Source of the DNA: Thalassospira mesophila
GTDB taxonomy: Bacteria; Pseudomonadota; Alphaproteobacteria; Rhodospirillales; Thalassospiraceae
Reading direction: 5' to 3'
Assembly: GCF_002115755.1 (NCBI RefSeq)
Contig: NZ_JFKA01000010.1
Span: 1-64,000 of the forward strand
DNA length: 64,000 bases
Position 1 is the first letter of the stretch. Each line of letters begins with the position of its first letter. Position numbers and translations under genes: made by a program. The notes beneath the pieces were generated by a model, which did no database searches, was not told the origin of the DNA, and saw only the letters and a program-made list of their open reading frames with translations. This document shows positions 34,884-43,333 of the stretch, piece by piece.

Positions 34884-35310
34884 GGCAAAACACCCGCCGC
34901 AACTGCATTTTGCGCATAAATTTATTATAAACAAAGGCTTATCTGTTTTTCGCATCTGTGCGAACGCCGTTATTTGCCAATGTGGATCGCCCAATCATTC
35001 CACGATGTGAAAAGCAAATTTAAAACATTTGCGTCGGCTAAAGACCTTCAAATAGAATTTGATAAACACAATGGTTGCGCCAAGGTTGTTTTAAAGACCC
35101 CATGGTTTTTGATCATCAACCAATAAGCAATCACAGGGAGGCAAAAGCCGGTAATCACGTGAATGGCGGACGATGCGTTGCCGCAGCCACTGCGCGCTTG
35201 CCTCGCCGGTGCGCTATTGGCCGATAACGACCAGACTGCTACCAGTTACAGCAACACAGTTTGTGTTCACATGTTCACTGAATTTGCCTGCAAAACATAA
35301 CGGAGTCTTC
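34884..35310. other. AT-rich region before the GlcG/TRAP operon
   Basis: 427 bases with no supported gene. The part 34910-35110 is clearly AT-richer than its surroundings and should hold the operon promoter. CGGAG precedes the GlcG start. Confidence 0.45.
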
Positions 35311-35733
35311 ATGCTAACGATCAAGCGCCTTTCTATTGATGATGCCAAAATTCTGATTGATGGCGCACGGGCCAAAGCCGGCGAAATTGGCGTGCCTATG
35401 TGCATCGCCATTGTCGATGAATCGGGCACGCTCATTGCCTTTGAACGCATGGATGGCGGCAAGGTAACCAGCACGATTATCGCCCAGGACAAAGCCTTTA
35501 CCGCCGCCGCCGCCCGCAAGGCCACCCACGAATATAACGCGGTTGCCCAACCCGGCAGCCTGGCCTTTGGCATTCACACCGAGGTTGGCGGGCGCTTGTC
35601 CATTGTTGGTGGCGGCTTGCCGGTATCGGTTGATGGCGAAGTTGTTGGCGGCATCGGGCTTAGTTCCGGGACACCGCAACAGGATATGGAATGCGCGCAA
35701 GCCGGGATCGACCATTTTCTGGCCCAGCTTTAG
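35311..35733 (+). CDS. GlcG/HbpS-family (DUF336) protein
   Basis: 140 residues with the GlcG/HbpS fold: the N-terminal ILIDGARAKAGEIGVPMCIAIVDESGTLIAFERMDGG, the central AFTAAAARKATHEY and the glycine-rich GGGLPVSVDGEVVGGIGLSSG. Some members bind haem or cobalamin, and others sit in glycolate or transporter operons with unknown roles. The longer frame from 35173 is not supported; ATG 35311 has CGGAG upstream. It heads the TRAP operon 35913-39363 and may sense or scavenge the transported ligand. Confidence 0.85.
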   Translation: MLTIKRLSIDDAKILIDGARAKAGEIGVPMCIAIVDESGTLIAFERMDGGKVTSTIIAQDKAFTAAAARKATHEYNAVAQPGSLAFGIHTEVGGRLSIVGGGLPVSVDGEVVGGIGLSSGTPQQDMECAQAGIDHFLAQL

Positions 35734-35912
35734 CCCGCCTGCAAACCACAATGCCGCAGCGAGAACAACCCTGCGCGGCAAGACACAAAAGGAATGGGAG
35801 ACTGCCCATCGAAGAATACGAAATGGCGCACACTGCGCCATTTCACCCCGGACGCTGACCGAACAATAAAAATCACGGCATGCGTCCTTTACGTCAACGG
35901 GAGGAAGAACTG

Positions 35913-37028
35913 ATGAGTGACGTAACCAAAACCGGCATGGATCGCCGGAGTTTTCTGCGTACCACCACACTTGCCGCTGCGGGGGCGGCGGTAAGTACAC
36001 CGTTCATATCCAACACTGCCCTTGCTGCTGGCACCACCTGGAAAATCCAGTCGGTGTGGGATGCAGGCACCGTGGGTTACACCCTGTTTGAAGAATGGTG
36101 TAACAACATGGCCGAAAAAAGCAGCGGCGAGCTGACCTTCAAGCCGTTCCCGGCCAAGGCGGTCGCGGCCGATAACAATGCCCTGTTTGACTCGGTCCGG
36201 ACCGGCGTTTTGCAGGCCATGAACCCGTTCACCCTGTATTGGTCCGGCAAAATTCCGGCTTCGGTATTTTTGTCATCCTACCCCGCCGGACCAGACCAGC
36301 CCGCCCAGTGGGACACCATGTTCTATGGTCTTGGCATGCTGGAAAAAACCCGCGCGATTTATAAAAAATACGGGTTGTTCTATGTCGGACCCATCCATCA
36401 CGATGCCAACGTCATCCATTCCAAAAAACCGGTTAACAGCCTGGCCGACCTTAAAGGCATGAAAATCCGCCTACCTGGCGGCATGGTTGCCGAAGTCTTC
36501 GAGCAGTTCGGTGTTTCCACCGTCAGCTTGCCGGGGTCGGATATTTTCCCCGCCCTTGAAAAAGGCACCATTGATGCGGCGGACTATGTCGGGCCCGCCG
36601 TAAACTGGGATCTGGGCTTTGCCCAGGTCACGAAATACATCCTGTTTGGCCCTCCCGGTGTAATGTCGGTTTATCAGCCGGTGGATCTGATGGACCTTAC
36701 CGTCAATATGCGCGCCTGGACCCAGCTTCCCGACCCGATGAAACAACTGGTCGAGGATCAGGTTCACGCCTATTCGCTCCATCACTATGTCACCATCCAG
36801 AAACGCAATGTCGAAGCACTGGAAAAATTCAAGCAGGCCGGTTCCACGGTCTCGCGCCTGAGCGCAGAAGACTTGCAGGAATTTCGCCGTGCCGCCATTC
36901 CGGTCTGGTATCGCTGGGCCAGCAAGAATGAAGACGCCAAGGACATTTTCAAACTTCAGCTTGAATTCATGATGAACGACATCGTCGGCTATATCACGCC
37001 TGACGACATCAAGGGCCAGTCGCTCTGA
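35913..37028 (+). CDS. TRAP transporter substrate-binding protein, Tat-exported (TakP-like)
   Basis: 371 residues from ATG 35913 with GGGAGGAAG upstream. The N-terminus has a twin-arginine signal (DRRSFLRTTTLAAAGAAVS, then cleavage near TALAAGT), so it folds before export. The mature domain resembles DctP proteins of the alpha-keto acid group: GMKIRLPGGMVAEVFEQFGVSTVSLPGSDIFPALEKGTIDAADYVGP, with Arg in KIRLPG and the DAADYVGP segment lining the ligand site. The substrate is probably a carboxylate. The hairpin between it and the next gene could keep binding protein above permease levels. Confidence 0.92.
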   Translation: MSDVTKTGMDRRSFLRTTTLAAAGAAVSTPFISNTALAAGTTWKIQSVWDAGTVGYTLFEEWCNNMAEKSSGELTFKPFPAKAVAADNNALFDSVRTGVLQAMNPFTLYWSGKIPASVFLSSYPAGPDQPAQWDTMFYGLGMLEKTRAIYKKYGLFYVGPIHHDANVIHSKKPVNSLADLKGMKIRLPGGMVAEVFEQFGVSTVSLPGSDIFPALEKGTIDAADYVGPAVNWDLGFAQVTKYILFGPPGVMSVYQPVDLMDLTVNMRAWTQLPDPMKQLVEDQVHAYSLHHYVTIQKRNVEALEKFKQAGSTVSRLSAEDLQEFRRAAIPVWYRWASKNEDAKDIFKLQLEFMMNDIVGYITPDDIKGQSL

Positions 37029-37037
37029 TCTGATAGT

Positions 37038-37088
37038 GCCGGGGGCAGCTTTACAGGAAAACCTGATGGCCTTGCCCCCGGCGTCTTT
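37038..37088 (+). terminator. Intercistronic hairpin in the TRAP operon
   Basis: GCCGGGGGCA (37038-37047) and TGCCCCCGGC (37073-37082) pair perfectly over 10 bp, followed by GTCTTTTT. It lies between the binding-protein and small-permease genes and probably acts as a partial terminator or RNA stabiliser. Confidence 0.7.
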
Positions 37089-37105
37089 TTGCGTGGGAGG
37101 AATTC

Positions 37106-37810
37106 ATGTCTGGCCTTGAAGAAGGTTTCGGCTTTGTCATGCCGCACTGGTTGTATTGGGGATGGCTGGCTGTCATGCCCCTGATCATGATTGTGTGGGA
37201 AAACCGGCAATCAAAAAAAAGGGTCCATCAACCGGACCATCAGGATCCGGCGGCAGAACTGCTGGCCGAAGAAGACCCGCTGATCCGTTATGGTATCGAG
37301 GGAAATATCGTTACCCGCATCATTGACTGCATCAGTGAAAAATCCGGTTTGTTCATCGCGTTCTGGACAATCAACACCGTGGTTTTCTACTTTTTTGAAG
37401 TAGTGATGCGCTACATGTTCAACATGCCCACCATCTGGGTGCATGAAGCGTCGTTTTTGCTGTTTGGCATGCAATATTTGCTGGCCGGGGCCTATGCCAT
37501 GCTGCACGGCGCCCATGTCCGGGTTGACATTGTTTATAATCTGCTGCCCGACCGGGGCCGCGTGGGCATGGATGTTTTCACATCGGTTTTCTTCTTTATT
37601 TTTGCCCTGGCGCTGGCGGGAACCTCATTACGGTTTTTCACCGATTCCTTTGATATGGGCGAAACAACGGTTGAAACCTGGGGCATTCAATACTGGCCGG
37701 TCAAAGGCATGATGTTGCTTGGTGCCGTCCTCATCCTGCTTGCCGGGCTTTCCAAACTGATCAAGGACATCATGTTGTTTGTGGAAATGGGCAAGGAGGG
37801 CGCACGATGA
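37106..37810 (+). CDS. TRAP transporter small permease (DctQ) with extra N-terminal helix
   Basis: 234 residues. The DctQ core of four helices (about residues 85-225) includes the FEVVMRYMFNMPTIWVHEASFLLFGMQYLLAGAYAMLHGAHVRVDIVYNLLP signature, which packs against the large permease. The first ~80 residues are an extension with one more membrane helix (LYWGWLAVMPLIMIVWE) and a charged linker. GGGAGG precedes the start. The stop overlaps the DctM start (ATGA), showing translational coupling. Confidence 0.9.
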   Translation: MSGLEEGFGFVMPHWLYWGWLAVMPLIMIVWENRQSKKRVHQPDHQDPAAELLAEEDPLIRYGIEGNIVTRIIDCISEKSGLFIAFWTINTVVFYFFEVVMRYMFNMPTIWVHEASFLLFGMQYLLAGAYAMLHGAHVRVDIVYNLLPDRGRVGMDVFTSVFFFIFALALAGTSLRFFTDSFDMGETTVETWGIQYWPVKGMMLLGAVLILLAGLSKLIKDIMLFVEMGKEGAR

Positions 37811-39363
37811 ATTCGCCTGCAACGTCGCCAATGAGCCCCCGTGCCCCGCGCCGTAACAGCGCAATGGGCAAATTCGGGACCTGGCTTTTAATCATCGCCT
37901 CGGTTCTGGCTGCTTTTGTGGTTGCCGTCGAGGTGATCAACATCCTGCTTTACGATCCCTGGAGCGACGAGGTTTTTCTGTTTCGCAGTGCCGGTATGCT
38001 GGCCAATGTTGATATCAGCACCTTAACCTGGATCATGTTCGGGTCGCTGGTGGTGGTATTGATGATGGGCCTGCCTCTGGCTTTTGTTACCGGTGGCCTT
38101 GGGGTGGTGTTTATCTATCTGGTGGGCGATTCCACCATGTTAAACCTCATTCCCGGTCGCATCTTCCCCATGATGACCAATTCCGATCTGGCCGCCATTC
38201 CCTTGTTCATCTTCATGGCTTCCATGCTTGAACGCGCCGGCCTGATCGAGGAAATGTTTAACGTTGTCTATAAATGGCTGGGCGGACTTAGTGGCGGCTT
38301 GGCCGCAGCCACCATTCTGGCTTCTACCATACTGGCTGCTATGGTCGGGGTGATTGGGGCCGCTGTGGTCACCATGGGCATCATCGCCCTGCCCGCGATG
38401 TTAAAACGCAATTACGACCCCGAAATTGCCATCGGCTCGATTATGGCTGGCGGGACGCTGGGCATCCTTATTCCGCCTTCCATTCTGGCCATTCTTTATG
38501 CTGTTGTCGCCCAGCAATCGGTGGGGGAACTTTATCTGGGCTCGGTCATTCCCGGGTTGTTGCTATCGGGCATGTATATTGCCTATGTCGTGGTGCGCAG
38601 CATTAAAAACCCCAAACTGGGGCCACCGGTTCCGGTTTCCGAACGCATCAGCTTTCGCGAGAAATTACGCCTGCTGCTGGACCTGATTGCACCGCTTATT
38701 CTGGTGTTTCTGGTTTTAGGGCTGCTTTTTGCCGGGGTTGCCACACCGGTTGAAGCCGCCGGGATCGGCTCGTTTGGGGCCGTCATCGTTGCGATGATGC
38801 ATAAACGCTTTTCGCTTACCGCCCTTCGCGAAGCCTCGATCGGCACGCTCAAGGCGTCGGCGATGGTGTTGTGGATCATGTTTGGCGCATCAATCTTTGT
38901 CGGCTTTTACATCCTGCAAGGCGGGCAAACCTTCATTACCGAATCCATCCTTGGTACCGGCATGTCGTCTTATGGCATTTTGTTTTTGCTGATGGTGCTG
39001 CTGGTTATTCTGGGCATGTTTCTTGACTGGGTTGGCATTTTGCTGCTTGCCGTGCCAATTTTTGTCCCCATCGTCAAGGCGCTGACCTTTGATGGCCTGT
39101 TTGGCCTGCCTGCTGTTGCGGGCGATGATGTGGTGCTGTGGTTCGGGGTGCTGTATCTGGTCAATATGCAAATGTCGTTCTTAAGCCCGCCTTTCGGCTA
39201 TGCCCTGTTTTACATTCGCGGGGTCTGCCCGCCGGAAATATCGATGGCGACCATCTTTAAATCGTCACTGGTTTTTCTGGCGTTACAGGCAGTTGGTTTG
39301 GCGATGTGCATTCTTCTGCCCGGCATCGTCACCTGGCTGCCCAATCTGGTTTACGGACACTGA
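37807..39363 (+). CDS. TRAP transporter large permease (DctM)
   Basis: 518 residues with about 12-14 membrane segments; longer than the usual ~430 because of an N-terminal extension and a larger central loop, a pattern seen in the keto-acid/chloroaromatic TRAP branch. DctM signatures: AAIPLFIFMASMLERAGL, GVIGAAVVTMGIIALPAML, and AGGTLGILIPPSILAILYAV (residues about 215-235), the Na+/substrate-coupling core. The C-terminus ends with GIVTWLPNLVYGH. It is the last gene of the operon before a strong terminator. Confidence 0.93.
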   Translation: MNSPATSPMSPRAPRRNSAMGKFGTWLLIIASVLAAFVVAVEVINILLYDPWSDEVFLFRSAGMLANVDISTLTWIMFGSLVVVLMMGLPLAFVTGGLGVVFIYLVGDSTMLNLIPGRIFPMMTNSDLAAIPLFIFMASMLERAGLIEEMFNVVYKWLGGLSGGLAAATILASTILAAMVGVIGAAVVTMGIIALPAMLKRNYDPEIAIGSIMAGGTLGILIPPSILAILYAVVAQQSVGELYLGSVIPGLLLSGMYIAYVVVRSIKNPKLGPPVPVSERISFREKLRLLLDLIAPLILVFLVLGLLFAGVATPVEAAGIGSFGAVIVAMMHKRFSLTALREASIGTLKASAMVLWIMFGASIFVGFYILQGGQTFITESILGTGMSSYGILFLLMVLLVILGMFLDWVGILLLAVPIFVPIVKALTFDGLFGLPAVAGDDVVLWFGVLYLVNMQMSFLSPPFGYALFYIRGVCPPEISMATIFKSSLVFLALQAVGLAMCILLPGIVTWLPNLVYGH

Positions 39364-39390
39364 CAACAGCACGTGATGTTATCTCAACAA

Positions 39391-39425
39391 AAAGACCCAC
39401 ACAAAATTGTGTGGGTCTTTATTTT
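39391..39425 (+). terminator. Terminator of the GlcG/TRAP operon
   Basis: AAAGACCCACAC and GTGTGGGTCTTT form a perfect 12-bp stem followed by ATTTTT. Confidence 0.92.
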
Positions 39426-39595
39426 TCCGGCGTCCAATGATTTGTCATTCCCGAGAATACGCCATGCGCAAGATCGTTATCCTTAAAACCCACGTTCAGT
39501 TTCCATCGTTCGCCACTCCATAAGCATAGTAGAACCAGTTAACGTAAAACTTATATAGTCGCGCATCATGACATATTCAAGGTAACGATTAAACA

Positions 39596-40123
39596 ATGGA
39601 TATTTCAACAAGCCTGATCATACCGGCAATTTCCACAGTTGTTGACTGGAGCGAAAACCTTCTTCCCCAACAAGCTGTTCTTATCACCGGGGCACTGGCA
39701 ACAACGGGATGGATTTTTTCGGCCTCCCTTAGCCGCAAACTCAGCCGCAAGCAACACACCATGACTGCCTTGCTAGATGATGCCGAATTTCGCAAAGGAG
39801 CAGCCATCATTCGCGATTACGTCAAACAAAACCGCTATCCCATCCCCGAAAACGACGCGTATAAAAACTGGCAATCAGGGATGCGCGCATGTCTGAACCA
39901 CTATGAATTTTTATGCTCCGGTATTCTTCGGCGCGATTTTGACGAAAAACTTATTCGCATCAATGAACGATATAACCTGATCACAATCTACAGCTACGCC
40001 TATAGTTATATCCAGTCATTGCGCAACGAAAAACCGCATGGCGACCAAACCGTGGACCGGCACAATCTATATCGCTCACTGGAAAAAGTCGCCCGACGCT
40101 GGGCTCCTCCATGGACACGTTAA
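39596..40123 (+). CDS. Hypothetical membrane protein, C-terminus set by a repeat element
   Basis: 175 residues with one membrane helix near the N-terminus (QAVLITGALATTGWIFSASL) and a soluble helical part with NHYEFLCSGILRRDFDEKLIRINERYN, reminiscent of DUF4760-like proteins. The stop TAA at 40121-40123 lies inside the left terminal repeat of the 269-bp element. The original reading frame may have been longer and cut by insertion, or the element may have landed at or just after the original stop. The function is unknown. Confidence 0.65.
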   Translation: MDISTSLIIPAISTVVDWSENLLPQQAVLITGALATTGWIFSASLSRKLSRKQHTMTALLDDAEFRKGAAIIRDYVKQNRYPIPENDAYKNWQSGMRACLNHYEFLCSGILRRDFDEKLIRINERYNLITIYSYAYSYIQSLRNEKPHGDQTVDRHNLYRSLEKVARRWAPPWTR

Positions 40124-40388
40124 AGCATATTTCTTTTAATAAGGCCCATTTTGTTTGTTTTTGGCGTGTCGTTTGGCAAGGCACAGCGCGCTGCGCGATG
40201 CGGCGCATCGGGCGAGCGGTGTAACGCCGCCAAACACCGCCAAAAACAAACCCTGCGGGCCGGTGCAGTCTACCGCCTGGCCGCGTCGAAATCCTTGTCC
40301 GTAAACCCATTACGCTCTGCGGACTTCTCCTTGCCAGGCTGTAGACTGCATCGGCAAAATGGATCTTATTAAAAGAAACATGCTTTAA
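40120..40388. repeat. 269-bp element with 34-bp terminal inverted repeats (MITE-like)
   Basis: Both ends carry the same inverted sequence (TTAAAGCAT...CCATTTTG; 31 of 34 positions match, 40120-40153 and 40355-40388). Two long arms lie inside. In the first, GTTTGTTTTTGGCG (40153) pairs with its complement at 40238-40251 and GTTTGGC (40171) with GCCAAAC (40229). In the second, TGCAGTCTAC (40264) pairs with GTAGACTGCA (40341) and continues as GCCTGGC/GCCAGGC. The whole can fold as a three-way junction. No open frame of note lies inside, so it would have to be mobilised in trans. A deleted copy lies at 27501. Confidence 0.75.
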
Positions 40389-40397
40389 ATTTTCCGG

Positions 40398-41147
40398 TCA
40401 GGTAACCGGACCATCCTTGCAACCGCCTATCAGGAATTCAACATTACCTTCGGGGCCGGTGATCGGGCTGGTGGCAATGCCCAAAACCCGCCAGCCGGGC
40501 ACATTGGCCAGCCAGTCCGATATGGTATCGCATACTTCCTGATGCAGTTCAGGTTCGCGGACCACGCCCTTTTTACCAACCCGTTCCTTGCCGACCTCGA
40601 ATTGCGGCTTGATCAATGCCACCAGATAGCCACCGGGTTTTACAAAATCCATGCTGGCGGGCAAAACCGTGCGCAGGCCAATAAAGCTGGCGTCACACAC
40701 CACAATATCAATCGGGTCGGCGATTTGTTCGGGTGTTATATGGCGGGCATTGGTTTTTTCCATCACCACCACGCGGTCGTCATTGCGCAGTTTCCAGTCC
40801 AGCTGGCCCTGCCCAACATCAATGGCATAAACCCTGGCCGCACCGTTGGTGAGCAAAACATCGGTAAACCCGCCGGTCGAACAGCCGACATCAATGGCGG
40901 TAAAACCGGTCGCATCGATGGCGAATTCGGTTAAGCCCTTTTCCAGCTTTAACCCGCCGCGCGACACCCACGGGTGCGGCTGCCCGCGCAAGGTGAGCGA
41001 AATATCCTCGCGCACGGGCATGCCCGGTTTATCAAGGCGCTGCTCGCGGGTAAAAACATCCCCGGCCATAATATGGGCCTGGGCTTTGCCAAGGCTTTCG
41101 ACCATTCCGCGGTCGACAAGCATCTGATCCAAACGTTTTTTTGCCAT
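40398..41147 (-). CDS. tlyA: TlyA-family RNA methyltransferase
   Basis: 249 residues. An N-terminal S4 RNA-binding domain (residues about 3-60: RLDQMLVDRGMVESLGKAQAHIMAGDV) is followed by an FtsJ/RrmJ-like methyltransferase domain with the SAM motif AIDVGCSTGGFTD (84-96) and the KDK-type region. TlyA proteins 2'-O-methylate rRNA in actinobacteria, and their bacterial homologues are often still called hemolysins. In many relatives this gene sits beside dxs, but here it is far from the dxs block at 55097. Confidence 0.93.
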   Translation of the reverse strand: MAKKRLDQMLVDRGMVESLGKAQAHIMAGDVFTREQRLDKPGMPVREDISLTLRGQPHPWVSRGGLKLEKGLTEFAIDATGFTAIDVGCSTGGFTDVLLTNGAARVYAIDVGQGQLDWKLRNDDRVVVMEKTNARHITPEQIADPIDIVVCDASFIGLRTVLPASMDFVKPGGYLVALIKPQFEVGKERVGKKGVVREPELHQEVCDTISDWLANVPGWRVLGIATSPITGPEGNVEFLIGGCKDGPVT

Positions 41148-41260
41148 GCCGGTTTGTAGCGCACCTGCGGGGAAAAATCACGCCCCGGATTGTACGATTT
41201 TTATCTGGTGTGAATTTCAATTCGGGAAGGATGATGGCAACAGCGTGCCACCTTGTCGGC

Positions 41261-41938
41261 CTAACTTGCCAAAGGCTCCAGATAAGCGCGCGGCACCATT
41301 GCCAGCAAATCATTAAGCGCCTCGCCCTGCACGGCCAGATGGGCGCGCATCAAATCGGCCGCCTGATCGGCCTTGCCGCTGGCGATGGCTTGTAAAATAT
41401 CGGCATGTTCATTGTTGGATTTTTCAACCCGACCCGGCCGATGCAACTGCAAACGCCGATAGGGCGACAGGCGGTTGCGCACGGTTTTGGTCTGGCGTTC
41501 CAGATACGAATTGCGACACCCGGCATAGATCGCCTCGTGAAAACGCACATTGGCGGCGTAATATGCATCGGCATCTACCTGCCCGCGCAGGGCATCGCAT
41601 TCGGCAGAAAGCGCATAAAGCCGGTCGATATCGGCCCGCGCCATACGCCGTGCTGCCAGCCGGGCGCACATCGCCTCAAGCTCAGCCATCACCTCAAACA
41701 TCTCGATCAATTCGCCAACCGTGATCGATGCCACAACGGTGCCGCGACGGGGCAATGTTGCCACCAGTCCGCTACGTGCCAGCGATTGCAGGGCTTCACG
41801 CACCGGGGTTCGCGACACATTAAATCTTTCGCTCAGGCCGCGTTCGTCAAGCCGGTCGCCCGGCTGCAGCATCCCGGTAACAATATCGCGCTCCAGGGCC
41901 TGCACCAGATCTTCCGCCAGTTTGCCATTTCGTGCCAT
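41261..41938 (-). CDS. matR: GntR-family regulator of malonate use (MatR-like)
   Basis: 225 residues from ATG 41938 with GGAGG 9 bases upstream; the longer frame to 42214 is not supported. The winged helix (about 1-70) reads ERDIVTGMLQPGDRLDERGLSERFNVSRTPVREALQSLARSGLV, standard FadR-subfamily GntR. The FCD ligand domain (about 75-215) has the metal/acid-binding Asp and His residues (ANVRFHEAIY and EHADILQAI). It is divergent from the malonate operon, and two TGGTATAC sites lie in between; it is therefore the likely repressor, released by malonate or malonyl-CoA. Confidence 0.88.
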   Translation of the reverse strand: MARNGKLAEDLVQALERDIVTGMLQPGDRLDERGLSERFNVSRTPVREALQSLARSGLVATLPRRGTVVASITVGELIEMFEVMAELEAMCARLAARRMARADIDRLYALSAECDALRGQVDADAYYAANVRFHEAIYAGCRNSYLERQTKTVRNRLSPYRRLQLHRPGRVEKSNNEHADILQAIASGKADQAADLMRAHLAVQGEALNDLLAMVPRAYLEPLAS

Positions 41939-41965
41939 CAGGCGTCCTCCATAAAAGCCGAAGCG

Positions 41966-41975
41966 TGGTATACCA
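41966..41975. promoter_or_regulatory. MatR-type operator 1 (near matR)
   Basis: TGGTATACCA, a perfect palindrome that fits the FadR-type GntR pattern TNGTNNACNA. It is close to the MatR operator TTGTATACAA I recall from Rhizobium. It lies 28 bases upstream of the matR start. Confidence 0.65.
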
Positions 41976-42120
41976 GAACATATATTTTTGTATGTTTCAA
42001 AGAAATTCAGCCCGTCAAATGCACCATTATCTGCTGCATTGCGAAATGAAAATCCTTTTGAACCGGACTTTTCCCGCATTCTGGCCCGCCTCCCCCATGT
42101 GGCATTGCACAAGGCCAATC

Positions 42121-42130
42121 TGGTATACAA
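42121..42130. promoter_or_regulatory. MatR-type operator 2 (near matP)
   Basis: TGGTATACAA differs at one base from site 1 and at one base from the Rhizobium MatR site. It lies 124 bases before the matP start, 155 bases from site 1. Confidence 0.6.
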
Positions 42131-42253
42131 AAACAGATAGACAGCATGCCAGAAATCTGTAACGCTTTCTCTCATGGCGAAAAGCGCCACAATAAAAAAG
42201 CGCCCAACGCGCATTGCGATTACATGAAACGCAGCTTCATCCGGGAGGATTTG

Positions 42254-43261
42254 ATGAAGATTTTTAGTACCACTTTGAAAGCATCAGTGGCAGCAATTGC
42301 CTTGGCCGCCACCGCATTTGGCATGTCGGGGATTGCCTCGGCGACCACGCTTAAACTGTCACACCAATGGTCCACCAGCGATGTTCGCAACAAGGTTGCC
42401 GAAATCATTGCCGAAGACGTCAAAGCCGCCAATGTTGATCTGGAAATACAGATTTTCCCGTCCGGTTCGCTGTTCAAAGCCAAAGAACAATGGACCCCGA
42501 TGGAACGCGGTCAGCTTGACATGATTGTCTATCCGCTGGCCTATGCTGGCGGTCGCCACCCTGAATTTAACCTGACCCTGATGCCTGCCCTGATCAAAAA
42601 TCACGACCATGCCAACCGCATGAACAAGTCGGAATTCATGGCACGTCTGGAAAAAATCCTGAATGACAGCGGTGTTGTCACCATTGCGCACGGCTGGCTT
42701 GCTGGTGGTTTTGCCTCGACCAAGGGCTGCATTCGCACCCCGGACGATGTAAAAGGCCTGCAAATTCGTGCCGCTGGCAAATCGTTTGAACAGATGCTGC
42801 AGGGTGCCGGTGCATCCATCGCCGCCATGCCCAGCTCGGAAATTTATCCGGCCATGCAGACCGGCGTTCTTGATGCCACTAATACCAGTTCGTCGAGCTT
42901 TGTTTCCTATCGTATTTACGAACAGGTCAAATGCTATACCCCTGCGGGCGCCAATGCCCTGTGGTTCATGTATCAGCCGGTTCTGATGTCGAAGAAAAGC
43001 TATGACGCACTGAACGACGCGCAAAAAGAAGCCCTGGCTGCTGCAGGCAAAAAAGCCGAAGCCTATTATGATGCCGAAGGCCGCAAGGAAGACGAAACCA
43101 GCGTCAAGGTCTTTAAAGAAAACGGCGTTGAAATCGCCAATCTGACCGACGAAGACTTCCAGAAATGGCAGGATCTGGCGAAGAAAACCTCTTATGCCGA
43201 ATTCGTCAAGGAAACCCCGGGTGGTCAGGAACTTCTTGATCTCGCCCTGTCGGTAAAATGA
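42254..43261 (+). CDS. matP: TRAP transporter malonate-binding protein
   Basis: 335 residues from ATG 42254 with GGGAGGA upstream. The signal peptide is Sec-type (MKIFSTTLKASVAAIALAATAFGMSGIASA). The mature DctP fold starts TLKLSHQWSTSDVRNKVAEI; the ligand arginine should be in KGLQIRAAGKSFEQML, followed by AMPSSEIYPAMQTGVLDATNTSSSSF. It is the first gene of matPQMAB. The malonate assignment rests on the decarboxylase and ligase in the same operon and on the known MatPQM system of Sinorhizobium. Confidence 0.9.
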   Translation: MKIFSTTLKASVAAIALAATAFGMSGIASATTLKLSHQWSTSDVRNKVAEIIAEDVKAANVDLEIQIFPSGSLFKAKEQWTPMERGQLDMIVYPLAYAGGRHPEFNLTLMPALIKNHDHANRMNKSEFMARLEKILNDSGVVTIAHGWLAGGFASTKGCIRTPDDVKGLQIRAAGKSFEQMLQGAGASIAAMPSSEIYPAMQTGVLDATNTSSSSFVSYRIYEQVKCYTPAGANALWFMYQPVLMSKKSYDALNDAQKEALAAAGKKAEAYYDAEGRKEDETSVKVFKENGVEIANLTDEDFQKWQDLAKKTSYAEFVKETPGGQELLDLALSVK

Positions 43262-43268
43262 TGTTTTT

Positions 43269-43300
43269 CCGGCGTCGCACAAGGTGCGACGCCGGGTTTC
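43269..43300 (+). terminator. Intercistronic hairpin after matP
   Basis: CCGGCGTCGCAC and GTGCGACGCCGG form a perfect 12-bp stem with a 3-base loop, 8 bases after the matP stop. It could raise the ratio of binding protein to permease, as the hairpin at 37038 does in the other TRAP operon. Confidence 0.7.
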
Positions 43301-43333
43301 CCCGACAAGCGATCTTGCATAAGGAGGCCACGC

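Larger units (their letters stand above)
41939..42253. other. Divergent promoter region of matR and matP
   Basis: 315 bases with the two MatR-type operators. An in-frame upstream extension of matP (from 42146) lacks a signal peptide and is not supported. Confidence 0.55.

Noticed and set aside
42146..42253. Upstream extension of the matP reading frame
   Set aside because: It would bury the signal peptide behind 36 hydrophilic residues; ATG 42254 has a strong ribosome binding site.
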